Assembly (NCBI RefSeq): GCF_015218165.1
Contig: NZ_CP048659.1
Coordinates: 744,001-808,000 of the forward strand
Length of the DNA: 64,000 nucleotides
Source of the DNA: Acinetobacter piscicola
GTDB taxonomy: Bacteria; Pseudomonadota; Gammaproteobacteria; Pseudomonadales; Moraxellaceae
Direction: 5' to 3'
A model generated the notes under the pieces. The model had not been told where the DNA came from and searched no databases. It was given only the letters and a program-made list of their open reading frames with translations. Shown here in pieces: positions 18,449 to 28,098 of this stretch (position 1 is the first letter of the stretch; each line of letters starts with the position of its first letter). The translations under genes were made by a program, and so were the position numbers.

Positions 18449-20284
18449 ATGTCAGATATTAAAACTCTCCGCAATATTGCTATTATTGCTCACGTCGACC
18501 ACGGGAAGACAACTTTAGTTGATAAACTTTTACAACAATCAGGTGCGCTCGGTGAACGTGCGGGCGAGATTGAACGTGTCATGGATTCTGGCGCTATTGA
18601 AAGTGAACGTGGTATTACCATTCTTGCAAAAAACACTGCAATTAAATGGTTAGATAAACGTACTGATACTGAATATCGTATTAATATTGTCGACACCCCG
18701 GGACACGCCGACTTCGGTGGTGAAGTTGAACGCGTAATGTCAATGGTTGACTGCGTACTTCTTCTTGTTGACTCTCAAGAAGGCCCAATGCCACAAACGC
18801 GTTTCGTAACACAAAAAGCGTTCGCACGTGGTTTGAAACCAATCGTGATCATTAACAAAGTTGACAAGCCAAACGCGCGTCCAGACTGGGTAATTGACCA
18901 AGTATTCGACTTATTCGATAACCTTGGTGGTACTGACGAACAGTTAGACTTCCCAGTCGTTTACGCTTCAGGTCTTCGTGGTGTGGCGGGTCCATCACCG
19001 GAAGAACTTGCTGAAGACATGACGCCGTTGTTCGAAACAATTGTAGATATCGTTGAGCCACCAGCAGTTGACGTTGACGGTCCATTCCAAATGCAAGTGT
19101 CTTCACTCGACTATAATAGCTTCGTTGGTGTTATCGGTGTTGGTCGTATTCAACGTGGTTCAGTGAAATTAAATACACCTGTAACTGTCATCGACAAAGA
19201 CGGTAAAACACGTAACGGTCGTATCTTAAAAATTATGGGTTACCATGGTTTAGAGCGTATTGATGTTGAATCAGCTTCTGCTGGTGACATCGTTTGTGTA
19301 ACGGGTATTGATGAACTTCATATTTCTGACACGATTTGTGATCCGAAAGCAGTTGAAGCTTTACCTGCACTTTCTGTAGACGAACCTACAGTTTCGATGA
19401 CTTTCCAAGTCAACAATTCACCGTTTGCGGGTAAAGAAGGTAAGTTTGTGACTTCACGTAATATCCGTGAACGTCTAGATCGCGAATTGATTCACAACGT
19501 CGCACTTCGTGTTGAAGATACTGACAGTCCTGACCGTTTCAAAGTATCTGGTCGTGGTGAGCTTCACCTTTCAGTTCTTATTGAAAACATGCGTCGTGAA
19601 GGCTTCGAAATGGGTGTATCACGTCCACAAGTAATCATCAAAGAAATCGACGGTGAGAAACAAGAACCGTATGAAAATGTAACTTTTGACGTTGAAGAAC
19701 AGCATCAAGGTGCTGTCATGGAACAAATGGGTCATCGTAAAGGCGAAATGACCAATATGGAAGTTGACGGCAAAGGTCGTATCCGTATTGAAGCAACTGT
19801 GCCTTCACGTGGTTTGATTGGCTTCCGTTCTGAATTCTTAACTATGACTTCAGGTACAGGTATCATGACTTCAAGCTTCTCGCACTACGGTCCAATGAAA
19901 CAAGGTACTGTTGCAAAACGTCAAAATGGTGTGTTGATCTCTATGGTTCAAGGGACTTGCTTGGGCTATGCACTATTCAGCTTACAAGACCGTGGCCGTC
20001 TATTCGCTAAACCTCAGTTAGAAGTTTATGAAGGTATGATCGTTGGTATTAACTCACGTTCAGACGACATGACTGTTAACCCAACTAAAGCGAAACAGTT
20101 AACTAACGTACGTGCTTCTGGTACTGATGATGCGTTGACTCTCGTTCCGCACATTGAATTTACGCTTGAACAAGCGCTTGAATTTATCGAAGACGACGAA
20201 TTAGTTGAAGTAACGCCTAAGTCAATCCGTATCCGTAAACGCTGGTTGACTGAAAACGAACGTAAACGTAACCGTAACGGTTAA
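18449..20284 (+). CDS. typA: Translational GTPase TypA/BipA
   Basis: A 611-residue ribosome-binding GTPase involved in 50S assembly and stress growth. The GTPase motifs are AHVDHGKTT (P-loop, about 14-22), DTPGHADFGGEVERV and NKVDKP. EF-G-like domains II, III and V follow, then the TypA-specific C-terminal domain (about 480-605) with GIMTSSFSHYGPMK and NPTKAKQLTN. Full length and intact. It is monocistronic between the divergent purine permease and mscL. Confidence 0.97.
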   Translation: MSDIKTLRNIAIIAHVDHGKTTLVDKLLQQSGALGERAGEIERVMDSGAIESERGITILAKNTAIKWLDKRTDTEYRINIVDTPGHADFGGEVERVMSMVDCVLLLVDSQEGPMPQTRFVTQKAFARGLKPIVIINKVDKPNARPDWVIDQVFDLFDNLGGTDEQLDFPVVYASGLRGVAGPSPEELAEDMTPLFETIVDIVEPPAVDVDGPFQMQVSSLDYNSFVGVIGVGRIQRGSVKLNTPVTVIDKDGKTRNGRILKIMGYHGLERIDVESASAGDIVCVTGIDELHISDTICDPKAVEALPALSVDEPTVSMTFQVNNSPFAGKEGKFVTSRNIRERLDRELIHNVALRVEDTDSPDRFKVSGRGELHLSVLIENMRREGFEMGVSRPQVIIKEIDGEKQEPYENVTFDVEEQHQGAVMEQMGHRKGEMTNMEVDGKGRIRIEATVPSRGLIGFRSEFLTMTSGTGIMTSSFSHYGPMKQGTVAKRQNGVLISMVQGTCLGYALFSLQDRGRLFAKPQLEVYEGMIVGINSRSDDMTVNPTKAKQLTNVRASGTDDALTLVPHIEFTLEQALEFIEDDELVEVTPKSIRIRKRWLTENERKRNRNG

Positions 20285-20298
20285 TTTTACAGTTTCAA

Positions 20299-20327
20299 AA
20301 AAACCGTCATATATTGGCGGTTTTTTT
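20299..20327 (+). terminator. Intrinsic terminator after typA
   Basis: ACCGTCA and TGGCGGT pair (one G-U) and are followed by T7. The remaining 20328-20604 has no gene. A perfect palindrome AAAAGTATACTTTT sits at 20466-20479, next to a likely -10 (TATAAA), perhaps part of the mscL promoter. Confidence 0.85.
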
Positions 20328-20604
20328 ATGCTTAAACTAAATGTCTGGTTGATTTGGGCTATGGTGCGTATGATTTGAAAATCATGTTATTTGTCGAATA
20401 TTTTATTGCAAAGCCAGTTTTTAGTTTGAGTAATCCTAAGGGCTCAGACTAATATTAAATCGTGGAAAAGTATACTTTTTGTATAAAATGAAAAAAAATA
20501 TAGAAAGTTCTTTAAAACCTAGTAAATTAGGCGGAAATATATATTAGAAATTAATGTATACTTCGTCACATAAAAAGTACGCAAAAGCAAGCGTGGAGAT
20601 ACAC

Positions 20605-21030
20605 ATGGGTATTGTTTCAGAATTTAAAGAATTTGCTGTCAAAGGCAATATGATGGACATGGCGATCGGTGTCATCATCGGTGGTGCATTCGGTAAAATT
20701 ATTGACTCTCTTGTGAAAGATATCATTATGCCACTGATCACTGTGATTACAGGAGGCGGTGTTGATTTTACGCAAAAATTCTTCGTATTAGGAGATAATC
20801 CGAACAATTTACAATCTTTAGATGAGTTGACTAAAGCGGGAATTAACGTTCTAACCTACGGTAACTTTATTACAATTTTCTTAAACTTCCTAATTTTAGC
20901 TTGGGTGGTTTTCTTGTTGGTTAAATTCTTAAATAAAATTCGTAAACCTGTGGAAGCAGCACCTGCAGCTACGCCAGAAGATATTGAATTATTACGTGAA
21001 ATTCGTGATGAATTGAAAAAACGTCAATAA
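20605..21030 (+). CDS. mscL: Large-conductance mechanosensitive channel MscL
   Basis: A 141-residue inner-membrane pentameric channel that opens under membrane tension to release solutes. The N-terminal amphipathic helix [32 protein letters not shown] leads into TM1. TM2 follows at about 75-100 ([18 protein letters not shown]), then the cytoplasmic helix [15 protein letters not shown] 20605 follows GTGGAG and gives the canonical N-terminus. The longer frame from 20554 is not family-like. Confidence 0.96.
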   Translation: MGIVSEFKEFAVKGNMMDMAIGVIIGGAFGKIIDSLVKDIIMPLITVITGGGVDFTQKFFVLGDNPNNLQSLDELTKAGINVLTYGNFITIFLNFLILAWVVFLLVKFLNKIRKPVEAAPAATPEDIELLREIRDELKKRQ

Positions 21031-21058
21031 TCCTTTTCAGTATTTATCATGTATATTA

Positions 21059-21084
21059 AACGGTACTTTGAGGTACCGTTTTTT
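21059..21084 (+). terminator. Intrinsic terminator after mscL
   Basis: AACGGTAC and GTACCGTT form a perfect stem with a TTTGAG loop, followed by T residues. Confidence 0.9.
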
Positions 21085-21132
21085 ATGTGTACTATGAATA
21101 AAGGATTTAAAATTAAGGGAAGGGAAGAGAAC

Positions 21133-21780
21133 ATGCAAAAACAACTACTGATAAGTTTAATGATTTTCAGTCTATTTGCATGTAGTGAACCCCAAAAAAG
21201 TAAAGTAGATCCTGAATTAGAAAAAATTGCACTGCCCAATAGCAAGAATGAAAATACATCAGAATTAAATCAACAACTGACTTTTGAAGATATTCCTAAT
21301 CAAAAAACACAATATGAAACAATAGAAGCCAATAATATTAATGAAAATGAAGTCTTAATGAATGCTTTACAAGTCAAGTTGTTAAAGCAAAATTTTGAGT
21401 TATTTGAAAGTGAAAGTGGTAAAAATTGGTCAGAAAATGATTGTGATCTGAACAAAGTACTCCAAGTTAAAGGCGAAGGATTACGAATTTACACTGCAAA
21501 GAGTAAAGTGGGAATAGGTGAAAAGAAAAAGTATTTTCCAGACTTTACGATGTTGGTTTTTGGCTTCGAGAGTGAGGCGCAAGCCATTCAGCATTACAGT
21601 ACATTGAAGTCAGCTGTCTTTTCTAATCATGGTTTTTGCAATGGTAAAACGCCTGAAAATATTGTTAGAAATGGCAATGAGGTGTTTTATTTTGCTACTC
21701 GTGCAGAGATGTTTAGAAGCTATATCAATGAATATGCGGACTTTATTGAAAACTATAACAGCTTAGAACAAAGTCCTTAA
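21133..21780 (+). CDS. Putative lipoprotein of unknown function
   Basis: A 215-residue protein with a lipoprotein signal: MQKQLLISLMIFSLFAC, with lipobox LFAC and the lipidated Cys at 17, followed by Ser, so outer-membrane sorting is expected. The mature part starts with a low-complexity Asn/Glu/Lys-rich stretch of about 70 residues. A globular domain follows with two Cys (NDCDLN and GFCNGK) and a YSTLKSA segment. I do not recognise the family. ATG 21133 has GGGAAGAGA upstream; the longer frame from 21049 runs across the mscL terminator. Confidence 0.7.
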   Translation: MQKQLLISLMIFSLFACSEPQKSKVDPELEKIALPNSKNENTSELNQQLTFEDIPNQKTQYETIEANNINENEVLMNALQVKLLKQNFELFESESGKNWSENDCDLNKVLQVKGEGLRIYTAKSKVGIGEKKKYFPDFTMLVFGFESEAQAIQHYSTLKSAVFSNHGFCNGKTPENIVRNGNEVFYFATRAEMFRSYINEYADFIENYNSLEQSP

Positions 21781-21798
21781 TTTATTGTTATTTCAATT

Positions 21799-22083
21799 TT
21801 AAAAGTCCATACGGAATTTGATTTCTAACAAATGAAAGCCAAATTGACTTTTAATTGGCCCATGAAGTTCGCGTTCAGCTAAACTAAACACAGCTTTGTC
21901 GATGGGCGCAACTAAATCCCCTTTTTTAATTTCCCCCAATTCACCGCCTTTTTTCGCTGAAGGGCAAGTAGAGTGCTGTTTAGCAATTTTAGCAAAGTCA
22001 GCGCCATCCAAGATTTTTTGTTTTAATTGTTGAGCTAAGTCCTTATCTTTCACCAAAATATGACGAGCAATTGCAGTTTTCAT
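21799..22083 (-). CDS. ppiC: Peptidyl-prolyl cis-trans isomerase, PpiC (parvulin)
   Basis: A 94-residue stand-alone cytoplasmic parvulin domain without signal peptide. It begins ARHILVKDKDLA and includes SAKKGGELGEIKKGDLVAPIDKAVFS and the final SQFGFHLLEI, all parvulin hallmarks. It assists folding by isomerising prolyl bonds. Its ATG overlaps the mutM stop (ATGA), so it is the second gene of a mutM-ppiC pair. Confidence 0.93.
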   Translation of the reverse strand: MKTAIARHILVKDKDLAQQLKQKILDGADFAKIAKQHSTCPSAKKGGELGEIKKGDLVAPIDKAVFSLAERELHGPIKSQFGFHLLEIKFRMDF

Positions 22084-22931
22084 TGGGATTTACCTTTTGA
22101 TGAGGGGTGAACGACTTTGATTTTTTTTAAGGGTTGGCATTGTGGGCAAAATACACTCGCACGTTGTCCAAGTTTTAAATTTTCTAATGTTGTTTCACAA
22201 TTTACGCACATTTCACCTGCACGACCATATGCGAGTAAGGTTTGCTGAAAATAACCATTTTCACCCATAGCGTTAGTGTAATCACGTAAGGTTGATCCAC
22301 CTAAATCTATGGCTTGCTTTAAAATACGTTTAATTTCAATTACTAATTTAGCAATTTGGGTTGAATTCAGTGTTTTAGCTGGTTGGGCAGGATGAATGCC
22401 TAAATTAAATAAACTTTCGGTTGCATAAATATTACCCACACCGACCACGACATGATTGTCCATGATGGCAACTTTTATGGCTGTTTGTTTATTTTTTAAT
22501 TTTTCAGTCAAATATTCTGCTGTAAATTCAGCACTGAGGGGTTCAGGACCCAAAGTGTCAATCAGTTTACTTTGTGAGTGTTCATCTAACCAAAGGATAC
22601 AACCAAAGCGGCGTGGATCATGGTAACGGAGTTGAATGTCTTCAAAATCAATAATTAAATGATCATGTTTACGCAGTTCTTCATGTGCATCACATAAACG
22701 AAAACTGCCAGACATTCCCAAATGCCAAAGCATGGTATTGTGTTCAAATTCAGCCAAAATATATTTAGAACGGCGAGTTAGTTGAATCAGTTTTTGTCCA
22801 ACTAATTTTGATAGATCATCAGGAATTGCCCAACGTAAGCGTGATTCCCGAACTTGTACAGAGATTACTTTTTGCTCAAGTAATGGGAAAAGACTGGTTT
22901 TGGTAGTTTCAACTTCTGGTAATTCAGGCAT
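22080..22931 (-). CDS. mutM: Formamidopyrimidine-DNA glycosylase
   Basis: A 283-residue base-excision repair enzyme removing 8-oxoguanine and Fapy lesions with beta,delta-lyase activity. The N-terminal PELPEVE carries the catalytic Pro2 and Glu3. The Lys of the RRSKYIL loop (about 57), the H2TH segment VVGVGNIYATES and the C-terminal zinc finger (CVNCETTLE...FCPQCQ) are all present. Length is about 10 residues over the norm because of a short C-terminal tail. Confidence 0.96.
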   Translation of the reverse strand: MPELPEVETTKTSLFPLLEQKVISVQVRESRLRWAIPDDLSKLVGQKLIQLTRRSKYILAEFEHNTMLWHLGMSGSFRLCDAHEELRKHDHLIIDFEDIQLRYHDPRRFGCILWLDEHSQSKLIDTLGPEPLSAEFTAEYLTEKLKNKQTAIKVAIMDNHVVVGVGNIYATESLFNLGIHPAQPAKTLNSTQIAKLVIEIKRILKQAIDLGGSTLRDYTNAMGENGYFQQTLLAYGRAGEMCVNCETTLENLKLGQRASVFCPQCQPLKKIKVVHPSSKGKSQ

Positions 22932-23332
22932 AAGGCGGTTGAACAGGAGAATAATAAGATAAGAATAATATTGTAGTGAAATTTGTCAGTTCAAGAAAGT
23001 TTTCTAAAAATATACAGGTCAGTTGCGATGGTACATTGTTAATACATGTACAGACAAAATGAGGATTCAGTGAGTAAAATTTAATAATACTAAACAATTG
23101 GTAATAAGATGAGCTGATATTATATAAAAAAAAGTTTATTTACTCATAAAAATAATCACCTAGTGGAAGTTCATAAAAATGTGTAATTTTCTTGTAATAA
23201 AACTGTAATGGCATCCATTGTAAGCAATGCCATTGCAGCATATTTGTAGGTTGTAAATGTGATGTTTCTCTTAATTATAGATATCTAACACCCTACAAAC
23301 AAAATTTATACAGTTTTAAATTAGGCTCTGCT
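22932..23332. other. Intergenic region upstream of oprB
   Basis: A 401-bp AT-rich stretch with no gene. It contains an imperfect hairpin at 23207-23234 (AATGGC, then ATTG, loop TAAG, CAAT, GCCATT, with a four-base bulge), about 100 bases before oprB. I could not assign a promoter confidently. Confidence 0.4.
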
Positions 23333-24607
23333 ATGAAAATTATTGCGCTTTCTTTATTGGCAATTTCAACTGCTTCTTTAATGTCAGCTACACATGCAGA
23401 ATCTGCATTTGACCCCAATGGAAAAACTTTAACAGGAGACTGGGGCGGTAAACGCACTGCGCTTGCAGAACAAGGTATTAAATTTGATGCCAATATTGCA
23501 ATGGATGGTTCATATTTGGCGGACGGTGGTTACGACGCACATCAATCGCCGACATTTGGGACACAATTTGCCGCAGGAACAACGCTAAATCTTGAACAAC
23601 TCGCTGGTTGGGATGGGGTGACGGTACGTGCTATGGTGACCGCTCGTCAGGGGCAAAGTACCAGTTTGGAAGGGATTCAAGACCCAAGTGCACCACAATT
23701 TGCCAATTCTCAAGCCAATTGGGGGCGTGGTAACTCAGGGAGTCGTTTGAGTGAATTATATATTGAAAAAAATTTTAAAGCACAAGGCGTGAATGTCCGT
23801 ATTGGGCGCATGGGCTTGGGAACAGAATTTAATACAATGGCATGCGATTTCCAAAGCAATGCTTTTTGTGCTGCGCAGATGGGGAAATGGCAAGGTAAGC
23901 TATGGTACAACACACCTGTTTCACAATGGGGCGGGCGTGTAAAGTGGCAAATACAACCTGAGTTGTTTACACAAGTGGGTGTGTTTGAATATAACCCTGA
24001 AAATGCTTTAGAACGTCACGGTTGGAATTTAGATACCCAAAATGCAGATGGGATTAATATTTTAGCTGAAACCGTATGGTCTCCGAAAACAGCAATTAAC
24101 AATTTAGCAGGTAGTTACCGTGCAGGGCTGTTGTACAATACGGCTGATGATGCAAAGAATCAATATGATGTTGCTTATAAAGCAGGTACAGTCGGTAAAG
24201 ACCGCAGTTATGGTGGTTGGCTTTCATTTGAACAACAACTGACGTCTACAGGCGAAGGTCGCCGTGGTTTACATAGCTTTGGTAATTTTACCTTTCATGA
24301 TCAAACCACCACACAAGTGGATAATTCTCAGCAGCTCGGTTTGAAATATATTGGTCTTTTTGATGGTCATCCCAATGATATTTTAGGTTTTGCTGTGAAT
24401 CGCGTGCATGTCAATGAGCGCTATCGAGCGCCTAAAGCTGCAGTGCTGAATCAAAGTGCAGAATATAATATGGAACTTAATTATTCCTATTATCCAACCC
24501 CATGGTTGATGTTACGTCCTTTAGTTCAGTATGTTGTACATCCAGGTGCAACAAATAAAGTGGATGATGCTTTTGTGGTTGGATTCGGCTCGAAAGTTAT
24601 TTTCTAG
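23333..24607 (+). CDS. oprB: OprB-family carbohydrate-selective porin
   Basis: A 424-residue outer-membrane porin. Signal peptide about 1-22 (cleavage after THA). The N-terminal LTGDWGGKRTALAEQGI is the OprB family hallmark, and the protein ends in VGFGSKVIF, a terminal Phe typical of outer-membrane barrels. OprB porins pass glucose and related sugars. The next gene is a PqqU-type receptor, suggesting that the pair feeds periplasmic PQQ-dependent sugar oxidation (inference). Confidence 0.87.
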   Translation: MKIIALSLLAISTASLMSATHAESAFDPNGKTLTGDWGGKRTALAEQGIKFDANIAMDGSYLADGGYDAHQSPTFGTQFAAGTTLNLEQLAGWDGVTVRAMVTARQGQSTSLEGIQDPSAPQFANSQANWGRGNSGSRLSELYIEKNFKAQGVNVRIGRMGLGTEFNTMACDFQSNAFCAAQMGKWQGKLWYNTPVSQWGGRVKWQIQPELFTQVGVFEYNPENALERHGWNLDTQNADGINILAETVWSPKTAINNLAGSYRAGLLYNTADDAKNQYDVAYKAGTVGKDRSYGGWLSFEQQLTSTGEGRRGLHSFGNFTFHDQTTTQVDNSQQLGLKYIGLFDGHPNDILGFAVNRVHVNERYRAPKAAVLNQSAEYNMELNYSYYPTPWLMLRPLVQYVVHPGATNKVDDAFVVGFGSKVIF

Positions 24608-24648
24608 TCTTATTTTTAAAATGTAAAACAAACATAAGGAATATGCTG

Positions 24649-26880
24649 ATGCAAAGTAATATACGATTTATCTCTCTAAATTTTAGCTTACTTTGTTTAA
24701 CAGCATGTATTAGTCAACAACTTTATGCTGAAACGGGGACATCAGAACCCGTTCAGCTTTTGGATACACTGACTTTACACGCAACGCGTAGCGATACGAC
24801 ATGGTTGCATACACCTGCTTCGGTTTATCGGATTGAACAAAAAGAGCAAGCGAATAATCTCGGGGTTAATCTGACTGAAACATTGCAAGGGGTGCCGGGA
24901 TTACAACTGAATAATCGTGAAAATTACGCCCAAGATTTACAGTTGTCGATGCGTGGTTTTGGTGCACGTTCAACGTTTGGCGTACGTGGCATTCGCTTAT
25001 ATGTGGATGGGATTCCTGCAACAATGCCTGATGGTCAAGGGCAAACTTCGAATATTGATTTGAGTAGCTTAAAAGATATAGAAGTTCTTGGAGGACCATT
25101 TTCAGCCTTGTATGGTAATTCTTCAGGTGGAACGATATTAACCACAACCCAAGAAGGGCAAGGGCGAGACTCGATACAATTAGGATATTCGGCAGGGAGT
25201 CATGATAAAAATCGTGCCGACATTGTCTTGCAAGGCGGTGCAGATCAAGCCAATGAGCCGAGTTATGTGCTCAGTACGTCGTATTTTGCGACAGATGGTT
25301 ATCGTGAACATAGTGATGCGAAAAAAGTCCTCAGTAATGCCAAGCTCAGTTGGGATTTGGAGGATGGTTCTAAAATTAATTGGACCGTGAATCATGTTGA
25401 TATCAATGCCGATGATCCACAAGGATTGACCCGTGAACAATGGCAAGCCAATCCGAAACAACAAGTTCCATTTTTAAAACAATTTGATGTCCGAAAAGAA
25501 ATTAATCAAACGCAAACAGGGATCAATTGGACTAAACCCTTGAATGATCAAAATGAACTTTATTCAATGGCATATTTTGGTCATCGTGAAGTGACCCAGT
25601 ATCAATCGATTCCAAAAGGTGAAATATCTCCAAATCTTGGATTGGATAATTATGGCAAGTCTAAACCATCAACAAGTCAAATGAACCCTAGACATGCTGG
25701 GGGAGTGATTGATTTTGATCGTGATTATTATGGTGTAGATCTGCGTTGGACAGGCAAAGCGTTATTGCTAAATACACGATTGAGTGTAGGTGTGGCTTAT
25801 GATGCAATGAATGAAGACCGTCAAGGTTATGAAAACTTTATTTTAAATCCGCAAAATCAGCCGAATTATGGGGTAAAGGGTGATCTGCGTCGTGATGAAA
25901 AAAATACTTTATGGAATTTAGATCCTTATCTGCAAGCCTCTTGGCAGTTGGTTCCTGCACTGCGATTAGATGCAGGTTTACGCTATAGTAATGTTCATTA
26001 TGAATCTAAAGATTATTATTATAGAAGTGCTGAATATATTGCCGATAAAGATAATGGCAATGATAGTGGTAAAACGGATTATGACAAAGTATTACCTTCT
26101 GCTGCTTTGACTTGGGATATTTCTCCACATCTGATGAGTTATTTTAGTTATTCTAAAGGCTTTGAAACGCCGACATTTACTGAAATGGCTTATCCAACCT
26201 TGGCAACGTCAGGCATTAATTTTGCGTTAAAACCTGCGACAAGTGATAATTATGAAATCGGTTTGAAAGCCAAAAATCGTTTAGGGCAATTCACCGTAGC
26301 AATTTTTCAAAGTAAAACCCAAGACGACATTATCTCAGGGCAGTCAAATAATGGACGAAATACCTTTCGCAATGCAGAGCAGACGTTACGTGAAGGGCTA
26401 GAGCTGTCTTGGAATAAAAAATTATGGCGAGATTTCACGGCACAAGCCTCTTATAGTTATTTAGATGCTACGTTTAATGCAGATGTTCCTGAAATTTTAA
26501 ATGATCAACATGAAGTGCTTGCGGGTAAAATTCCAAAAGATAATGTCATTCCTGGGATTGCCAAAAACCAAGCCTATGCAAGTTTGGGATGGTTACCTGA
26601 AACAGGTTTGAATGCGGGCATAGATGTTCGTTATATGGATAAAATTTATGTCAATGATAGTAATAGTGATGCTGCGCCAAGTTATACCGTGACCAGCGCC
26701 AATGTGGGGTATATTTGGAAAAATCATGATTGGAAAATTAAAACCTTTGCGCGTGTAGATAATGTTTTTGATAAAAATTATATTGGTTCTGTGATTGTAA
26801 ATGATGGAAATGGGCGTTTCTTTGAACCTGCGGATGGGGTGAATTGGAGCGCAGGATTAAATATTACAAAAGCATTTTAA
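24649..26880 (+). CDS. pqqU: TonB-dependent receptor, PqqU/YncD-like (probable PQQ uptake)
   Basis: A 743-residue outer-membrane TonB receptor. Signal peptide ends near residue 27. The plug domain spans about 45-165 and the beta-barrel runs to the C-terminal Phe. The plug shows NYAQDLQLSMRGFGARSTFG, VRGIRLYVDGIPATMPDG and GQTSNIDLSS, close to what I recall of E. coli YncD, since identified as the PQQ importer PqqU. Other shared motifs are ADDPQGLT and the terminal VDNVFDKNYIGSVIVNDGNGRFFEP. PQQ as ligand is therefore well supported but not proven. ATG 24649 follows AAGGAATATGCTG. It lies 41 bases after oprB. Confidence 0.75.
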   Translation: MQSNIRFISLNFSLLCLTACISQQLYAETGTSEPVQLLDTLTLHATRSDTTWLHTPASVYRIEQKEQANNLGVNLTETLQGVPGLQLNNRENYAQDLQLSMRGFGARSTFGVRGIRLYVDGIPATMPDGQGQTSNIDLSSLKDIEVLGGPFSALYGNSSGGTILTTTQEGQGRDSIQLGYSAGSHDKNRADIVLQGGADQANEPSYVLSTSYFATDGYREHSDAKKVLSNAKLSWDLEDGSKINWTVNHVDINADDPQGLTREQWQANPKQQVPFLKQFDVRKEINQTQTGINWTKPLNDQNELYSMAYFGHREVTQYQSIPKGEISPNLGLDNYGKSKPSTSQMNPRHAGGVIDFDRDYYGVDLRWTGKALLLNTRLSVGVAYDAMNEDRQGYENFILNPQNQPNYGVKGDLRRDEKNTLWNLDPYLQASWQLVPALRLDAGLRYSNVHYESKDYYYRSAEYIADKDNGNDSGKTDYDKVLPSAALTWDISPHLMSYFSYSKGFETPTFTEMAYPTLATSGINFALKPATSDNYEIGLKAKNRLGQFTVAIFQSKTQDDIISGQSNNGRNTFRNAEQTLREGLELSWNKKLWRDFTAQASYSYLDATFNADVPEILNDQHEVLAGKIPKDNVIPGIAKNQAYASLGWLPETGLNAGIDVRYMDKIYVNDSNSDAAPSYTVTSANVGYIWKNHDWKIKTFARVDNVFDKNYIGSVIVNDGNGRFFEPADGVNWSAGLNITKAF

Positions 26881-26891
26881 GGAAAATTTAC

Positions 26892-28004
26892 ATGTCATTG
26901 CTATTTCAACCGATTCAATTTGGACAACTGAAACTCAATAATAAAATCATCATTGCACCAATGTGCCAATATTCTGCCACTGAGCAAGGTGAAGTGACCT
27001 ATTGGCATGAACAGCAATGGGCAAATTACGCATTGTCAGGTTCGGGGTTGTGTATCATTGAGGCAACAGCCATACAGCCAGAAGGTCGAATTAGCTATGC
27101 CGATGTCGGATTATGGAATGATAGACAGCGTGACAAAATTCAGGTGTTGCTGCAAAAAGTAAAAACCCTTTCACCGATGCCTTTTGCTGTGCAGTTAGCA
27201 CATGCAGGACGTAAAGCTTCTACGGATAAACCTTGGTTGGGCAAGGGACAGATTGCACCTGAGCAAGATTTAGGATGGCAAACAGTTTCAGCGAGTAACA
27301 TTGCATTTAATGTAGATGATGTTGCACCACATACATTGACCGTTGATGAGATCCAACAAATCATTGCTGATTTTGCAGCTGCGGCAAAACGTGCAGTAGA
27401 GGCAGGGTTTGATTTAATAGAAGTGCATGCAGCACATGGTTATTTGTTGCATCAATTTATGTCACCATTGTCTAATCACCGTACAGATCAGTATGGTGGC
27501 AGTTTTGAAAATCGTATTCGCCTGACTCTAGAAGCGACGAGAGCGATGAAAGCCGCAGTGCCTGCTGATTATCCAATTGGGGTACGTATTTCAGCAACAG
27601 ATTGGATGGATGAAGAGGGCGGTTGGAATGTCTCTTCTAGCATTGACCTTGCTAAAGCATTGGAACAATGCGGTGCGGTGTATATTCATGTCTCTTCAGG
27701 TGGTTTACATGTACAGCAAAACATTCAAATCGGTGCAAATTATCAAGTACCTTTTGCTACTGAAATCAAAAAACATGTGAATATTCCTGTGATTGCGGTA
27801 GGTTTGATTACTGAGCCACAACAAGCAGAAAATATTTTACAAAATAAACAAGCTGATGCGATTGCATTGGCACGAGCAATTTTGTATGACCCACGTTGGC
27901 CTTGGCATGCAGCTGCTGTGTTGAATGCACAAGTGGCTATTGCACCACAATATCTGCGTTGTCAGCCCCATGCATTGAAAAGTCTCTTTACGCCATTTGA
28001 GTAA
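26892..28004 (+). CDS. Old Yellow Enzyme family NADH:flavin oxidoreductase (YqjM-like)
   Basis: A 370-residue FMN-dependent ene-reductase (TIM barrel) that reduces activated C=C bonds using NAD(P)H. The N-terminal IAPMCQYSA carries the redox-tuning Cys of the YqjM/XenA branch. Further motifs are QLAHAGRKAS, the substrate-binding HAAHGYLLHQFMSP, NHRTDQYGGSFENR, and the FMN-binding tail DAIALARAILYDPRWPW. ATG 26892 sits 12 bases after the receptor stop and follows AAGGA, so it is likely co-transcribed with it. Confidence 0.88.
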   Translation: MSLLFQPIQFGQLKLNNKIIIAPMCQYSATEQGEVTYWHEQQWANYALSGSGLCIIEATAIQPEGRISYADVGLWNDRQRDKIQVLLQKVKTLSPMPFAVQLAHAGRKASTDKPWLGKGQIAPEQDLGWQTVSASNIAFNVDDVAPHTLTVDEIQQIIADFAAAAKRAVEAGFDLIEVHAAHGYLLHQFMSPLSNHRTDQYGGSFENRIRLTLEATRAMKAAVPADYPIGVRISATDWMDEEGGWNVSSSIDLAKALEQCGAVYIHVSSGGLHVQQNIQIGANYQVPFATEIKKHVNIPVIAVGLITEPQQAENILQNKQADAIALARAILYDPRWPWHAAAVLNAQVAIAPQYLRCQPHALKSLFTPFE

Positions 28005-28035
28005 AAAGTTATGCCTTAATGGTATTTAAGATTTT

Positions 28036-28068
28036 GAGAAATATATTTTAGGATATATTTCTCTTTTT
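28036..28068 (+). terminator. Intrinsic terminator after the OYE gene
   Basis: GAGAAATATAT and ATATATTTCTC form a perfect 11-bp stem with a six-base loop, followed by T-rich sequence. Confidence 0.9.
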
Positions 28069-28098
28069 ATTTTACCATACGGAAAAAGGATTCACCCA

